From an uncultured Candidatus Saccharibacteria bacterium (GTDB lineage: Bacteria > Patescibacteria > Saccharimonadia > Saccharimonadales > UBA6022), in NCBI GenBank assembly GCA_946479115.1, contig CAMLED010000044.1, positions 1 to 7,302 on the forward strand: a DNA stretch of 7,302 nucleotides, written 5' to 3'. Positions 5,196 through 7,302 of this stretch are shown in pieces; the stretch's first letter is position 1, and every line of letters begins with the position of its first letter. A program made the position numbers and the translations under genes. A model generated the notes under the pieces. That model saw only the letters and a program-made list of their open reading frames with translations. It was not told the DNA's origin and did no database searches.

Positions 5196-6116
5196 CTAAA
5201 AGACCTTAAGCCGTTTGGCAAGTAGGTACACCCCTAAAAGAACGATAACTGTAAATACTACAACAGCACCATACGCCCACGGTGCATCCTGGAATGGCAA
5301 CGCGACGTTCATACCGTACATACCGTAAAAGACATTCGGTAATGCAATCAAGACCGTAAACACTGTTAGTGTCTTCATGCGTTGGTTCAATACATTATTG
5401 GCAATAGTGCCATAGGCATTACGAATGCTGGTAATCGTCTGGTTATGACTGTCAATCGATACAAGCAGTTGGCGGATATACAACAGGACATCTTCAAGTG
5501 CCTCATGGTCTTTTGTTTCGCGGTATAACTCTTTAAGACGCTCGGCTACAACTAACATACCACTTAGGTTCATGCGATATTCATTAAGGTTATCTTCGAC
5601 CGTTACGAAGGTAATGAAATCTTGGTTAGTCACCTCGTGAGTGCGCAGGCGCCGGCCAGTGTTGAAAATATGGCGAGCTGTGCGTTGAATCAACTGCTCG
5701 TATTCACTTACGACCGTTGCAAACATACCAAGTAGCAGCCCAGTTGTACTGGCATCAACGGCAGACAAAACAGGTGTAGCCAGTTTGTAGTCCGTCGTTG
5801 TTGCGATCGAGACATTTGCAAACACGTCATCCTTGACTGCCAGAAGCACTGGTGTCGTCACCACCTGACCGTGCTTGCCGCGCTGTGCAGTACGTACAAA
5901 GACATACAAGCCATCGTCGTGCACTTCGACACGCGGGAGCTCATTAACATCAAGCACGTCACGCAGGACGTTATAATCCATACCGTACGTACTAGACAGC
6001 AGGCGCAGGTCAGTCTCATCGACTCCTTCACCATGAATCCAGGCGTTAGCTTTCGGTGGCGCCGATACCTGCTGGTATTGTTCCGCCTCGCTGTGCTTGA
6101 CATAATATTTCAACAT
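5196..6116 (-). CDS. corA: CorA-family magnesium/divalent cation channel
   Basis: 306 residues, close to the usual length of about 315. The large N-terminal cytoplasmic domain (about 1-245) includes the long helical stalk (about 125-250). Two C-terminal membrane helices follow (about 248-267 and 281-300), joined by the short outside loop with the family signature YGMN (267-270) in FYGMYGMNVALPF. A basic tail, KRLKVF, ends the protein in the cytoplasm. In the family it forms a pentamer and imports Mg2+, with some Co2+ and Ni2+. The ATG at 6116 has no Shine-Dalgarno sequence; a -10 (TATACT, 6125-6130) ends 8 nt upstream, so the mRNA is probably leaderless and has no room for an Mg riboswitch. 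It is divergent from the Crp-like regulator with 109 bp between. Zn export by a ZntB-like member is less likely but cannot be excluded by eye. Confidence 0.93.
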   Translation of the reverse strand: MLKYYVKHSEAEQYQQVSAPPKANAWIHGEGVDETDLRLLSSTYGMDYNVLRDVLDVNELPRVEVHDDGLYVFVRTAQRGKHGQVVTTPVLLAVKDDVFANVSIATTTDYKLATPVLSAVDASTTGLLLGMFATVVSEYEQLIQRTARHIFNTGRRLRTHEVTNQDFITFVTVEDNLNEYRMNLSGMLVVAERLKELYRETKDHEALEDVLLYIRQLLVSIDSHNQTITSIRNAYGTIANNVLNQRMKTLTVFTVLIALPNVFYGMYGMNVALPFQDAPWAYGAVVVFTVIVLLGVYLLAKRLKVF

Positions 6117-6124
6117 ACATAAGC

Positions 6125-6153
6125 AGTATATCGCGTTTTGGAATCGTTGACTA
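6125..6153 (-). promoter_or_regulatory. corA promoter, probably giving a leaderless mRNA
   Basis: Minus strand: -10 TATACT (complement of 6125-6130), a 17-bp spacer, and -35-like TAGTCA (complement of 6148-6153; 4 of 6 match to TTGACA). Eight bases separate the -10 from the ATG at 6116, so transcription should start at or within 1-2 nt of the start codon. Confidence 0.55.
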
Positions 6154-6156
6154 CGT

Positions 6157-6178
6157 AAGTGTTATAATTTTCACATTT
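6157..6178. promoter_or_regulatory. CRP-type operator in the corA/crp divergent region
   Basis: The core TGTTA-TAATTT-TCACA (6160-6175) fits the CRP pattern TGTGA-N6-TCACA at 9 of 10 fixed positions. The flanks AAG and TTT extend the match: the right half (TCACATTT) is identical to the E. coli symmetric consensus and the left half matches at 6 of 8. It overlaps the extended -10 of the Crp-like gene, which suggests autorepression. The comparison uses a remembered E. coli consensus. The encoded regulator keeps the Arg-Glu pair that reads such sites. Confidence 0.5.
6160..6168 (+). promoter_or_regulatory. Extended -10 promoter of the Crp-like gene
   Basis: TGT-TATAAT (6160-6168) is a perfect -10 with an upstream TG. 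No good -35 lies at normal spacing; TTGGAA (6138-6143) is 19 bp away. The expected start is near 6175, giving a leader of about 50 nt. A second -10-like TATTAT (6191-6196), 17 bp after TTTTCA (6168-6173), is an alternative. Confidence 0.5.
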
Positions 6179-6225
6179 TCTATTTCGTAGTATTATAGTG
6201 CTAGAGGTAGCGAATAATTTTTACC

Positions 6226-6891
6226 ATGGATAACCTGTTACATAGTCTGCAACCCCACACTCTGACACGCTTTGTAAAAAAAGGATCAATTTTGCTGTAC
6301 CAAGGCGAAATTCCACGATCAGCCTTTATTATTCGTCGCGGGCTTGTCCGCGTCTACACAATTACTACTGCCGGCGAAGAGCGCACGATTGCCTTACATG
6401 GTAAGGGTGACATCTTCCCCTTACCATGGATTTTTGGCGAAGTCACTAACACTCTGTTTTACTACGAAGCGATGAGCGACACTGAAGTCGTCACTGCTTC
6501 AAAAAATGACGTCCAAACTGCTGTTGCGAGTAATCCTGAGTTAACAGCTGCGATCTTAAAATTTACTATCAATGAATATACTGCCCTGCTACTGCGTATT
6601 ACCGCACTAGAGCAGTCACGGGCGGCAGAAAAGATTGGCTTAACGCTGTACTATTTAATCTTTCGACACAGCATCGAAAAAACACCTGGCTTGTTTACGA
6701 TTGACATCAAAATGACACAGTCAATGATTGCCAGCCTGGTTGGGCTGACTCGTGAAAGTACGGCTGTTAACTTGAAACTACTCAAGAAAAAAGGCGTTAT
6801 TCAATATAGCAAATTTACGTATGTCATCAACAAAAACAAGCTAGAACGCTTTGTTGGTGAAGATACTTTTAAAGATTTATCTCTCAAATAG
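6226..6891 (+). CDS. Crp/Fnr-family transcriptional regulator
   Basis: 221 residues, typical for the family. The N-terminal beta-barrel sensor covers about 10-110 (KKGSILLYQGEIPRSAFIIRRGLVRVY). The dimerisation helix spans about 108-140. A C-terminal winged helix-turn-helix follows, with TQSMIASLVGLTRES at 164-178 and wing KKKGVIQY. The recognition helix keeps the Arg-Glu of E. coli CRP (Arg176, Glu177), while CRP Arg185 is replaced by Val. The sensor keeps FGE (70-72), but the segment after it is shorter than in CRP and lacks the Arg-Ser pair that holds cAMP phosphate, so cAMP binding is doubtful. There are no cysteines, so no FNR-type iron-sulfur cluster. The ATG at 6226 is poorly supported: AGAGG (6203-6207) is 18 nt upstream. 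Only ATA (6214) or ATT (6217) would sit at good spacing in frame. It is divergent from corA and converges on the receiver gene 3 nt away. The signal and targets are unknown. Confidence 0.9.
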   Translation: MDNLLHSLQPHTLTRFVKKGSILLYQGEIPRSAFIIRRGLVRVYTITTAGEERTIALHGKGDIFPLPWIFGEVTNTLFYYEAMSDTEVVTASKNDVQTAVASNPELTAAILKFTINEYTALLLRITALEQSRAAEKIGLTLYYLIFRHSIEKTPGLFTIDIKMTQSMIASLVGLTRESTAVNLKLLKKKGVIQYSKFTYVINKNKLERFVGEDTFKDLSLK

Positions 6892-6894
6892 TAA

Positions 6895-7281
6895 TTATTT
6901 ATTTGTCGCTGCAGTATCTTCAACGATCTTAATCAACTCTTTTGGCGAAGCCCAGGCCTTTAATACATAGCGGTCCGCCCCAAGATTATAGGCTTCATCA
7001 ATCTCTTGCTGGAGATCATAATTGCTAAAGATAATAATTTTGACATGCTTGTGATTGGAAGCTGGATTGTAGGCACGCAAGAATCCGATGCCATCTAGCG
7101 TAGGCATACGTAGGTCGAGAAAAATAATATCTGGTTCTTGCTCATTAACAAGCACTAAGGCTTCTTCACCATCATAGGCAGTACGTACAGGATAGCCTGC
7201 AGTTCGTAGAATCGTTTCGTACGCTTGGTTTAGCGCCGGGTCATCTTCGATAATCAGAATGTTGGGAATATTTTTTGCCAT
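6895..7281 (-). CDS. Receiver-only response regulator (CheY-like)
   Basis: 128 residues, one receiver domain and no output domain. All expected residues are present: acidic pair Asp13-Asp14 in IIEDDPAL, phospho-acceptor Asp56 in IIFLDLRMP, Ser86 in IIIFSNYD, aromatic Tyr105 and conserved Lys108 in DRYVLKAW. In the family such proteins relay phosphate from a histidine kinase by protein contact, in phosphorelays, motility or enzyme control. No kinase gene is in the window, and no flagellar or chemotaxis gene either, so the partner is unknown. The ATG at 7281 is well supported by AAGAGG (7287-7292) 5 nt upstream. The gene converges with the Crp-like gene, stop codons 3 nt apart and no terminator between them. 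The next upstream gene is outside the window and could be an operon partner. Confidence 0.92.
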   Translation of the reverse strand: MAKNIPNILIIEDDPALNQAYETILRTAGYPVRTAYDGEEALVLVNEQEPDIIFLDLRMPTLDGIGFLRAYNPASNHKHVKIIIFSNYDLQQEIDEAYNLGADRYVLKAWASPKELIKIVEDTAATNK

Positions 7282-7302
7282 AATTGCCTCTTACTATATC
7301 TT

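Noticed and set aside
6147..6168. TTGACT and TATAAT as a promoter for the Crp-like gene
   Set aside because: They are only 10 bp apart, too close for a sigma70 -35/-10 pair. The TG before TATAAT explains promoter activity better.
6221..6431. TTACCATGGAT repeated at 6221 and 6421
   Set aside because: Eleven bases, one copy spanning the start codon and one inside the gene, no structure around it; probably chance.
1..7302. Recoded UGA, CRISPR array, mobile element or toxin-antitoxin locus
   Set aside because: No in-frame TGA in genes with clear homology, no regular spaced repeats, no transposase or terminal inverted repeats. The AbrB-type gene has a transporter, not a toxin, beside it.

Overview
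The window reads like a compact bacterial chromosome segment, most probably from a Candidate Phyla Radiation member close to Saccharibacteria (TM7). This placement is an inference from protein style: a DsbA-like protein with a CPGC site, a reduced hemolysin-type CBS protein, an unusual AspRS motif 2, short intergenic gaps and AGAGG-type ribosome sites. No in-frame TGA is seen, so UGA appears to be read as stop, unlike in Gracilibacteria/SR1. No phage, IS element, CRISPR array, tRNA or rRNA gene was recognised.

Layout, left to right. On the minus strand are the first 295 codons of aspS (cut by the window edge) and, upstream of it in the same direction, a membrane-anchored CBS-pair protein of the CorC/CNNM type. 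A short divergent region separates these from a plus-strand DsbA-like thiol oxidoreductase that starts at GTG. A strong bidirectional terminator then separates that gene from a convergent minus-strand operon: a small AbrB/SpoVT-type regulator followed 6 nt later by a 14-TM DHA2 drug-efflux transporter. The operon promoter carries three tandem 9-bp repeats over its -35.

The 419-bp stretch 4777-5195 has no obvious large gene but is not empty. It appears to hold a self-contained minus-strand transcription unit of about 255 nt. This unit has a promoter whose 17-bp spacer contains a perfect 15-bp palindrome, a structured leader, a 30-codon ORF with an AAGGAG upstream, a short hairpin and a good intrinsic terminator. 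It is the least explained part of the window.

Beyond it lie corA (minus; probably leaderless) and, divergently, a Crp/Fnr-family regulator (plus). A near-consensus CRP-type operator overlaps the regulator's own -10. The Crp-like gene converges, 3 nt apart, on a minus-strand receiver-only (CheY-like) response regulator at the right edge. Together the genes suggest envelope and ion physiology (CorA, CorC-like protein, DsbA-like protein, efflux pump) under several local regulators (AbrB, Crp-like, receiver). The only operons the sequence supports are AbrB-MFS and probably CBS-aspS.
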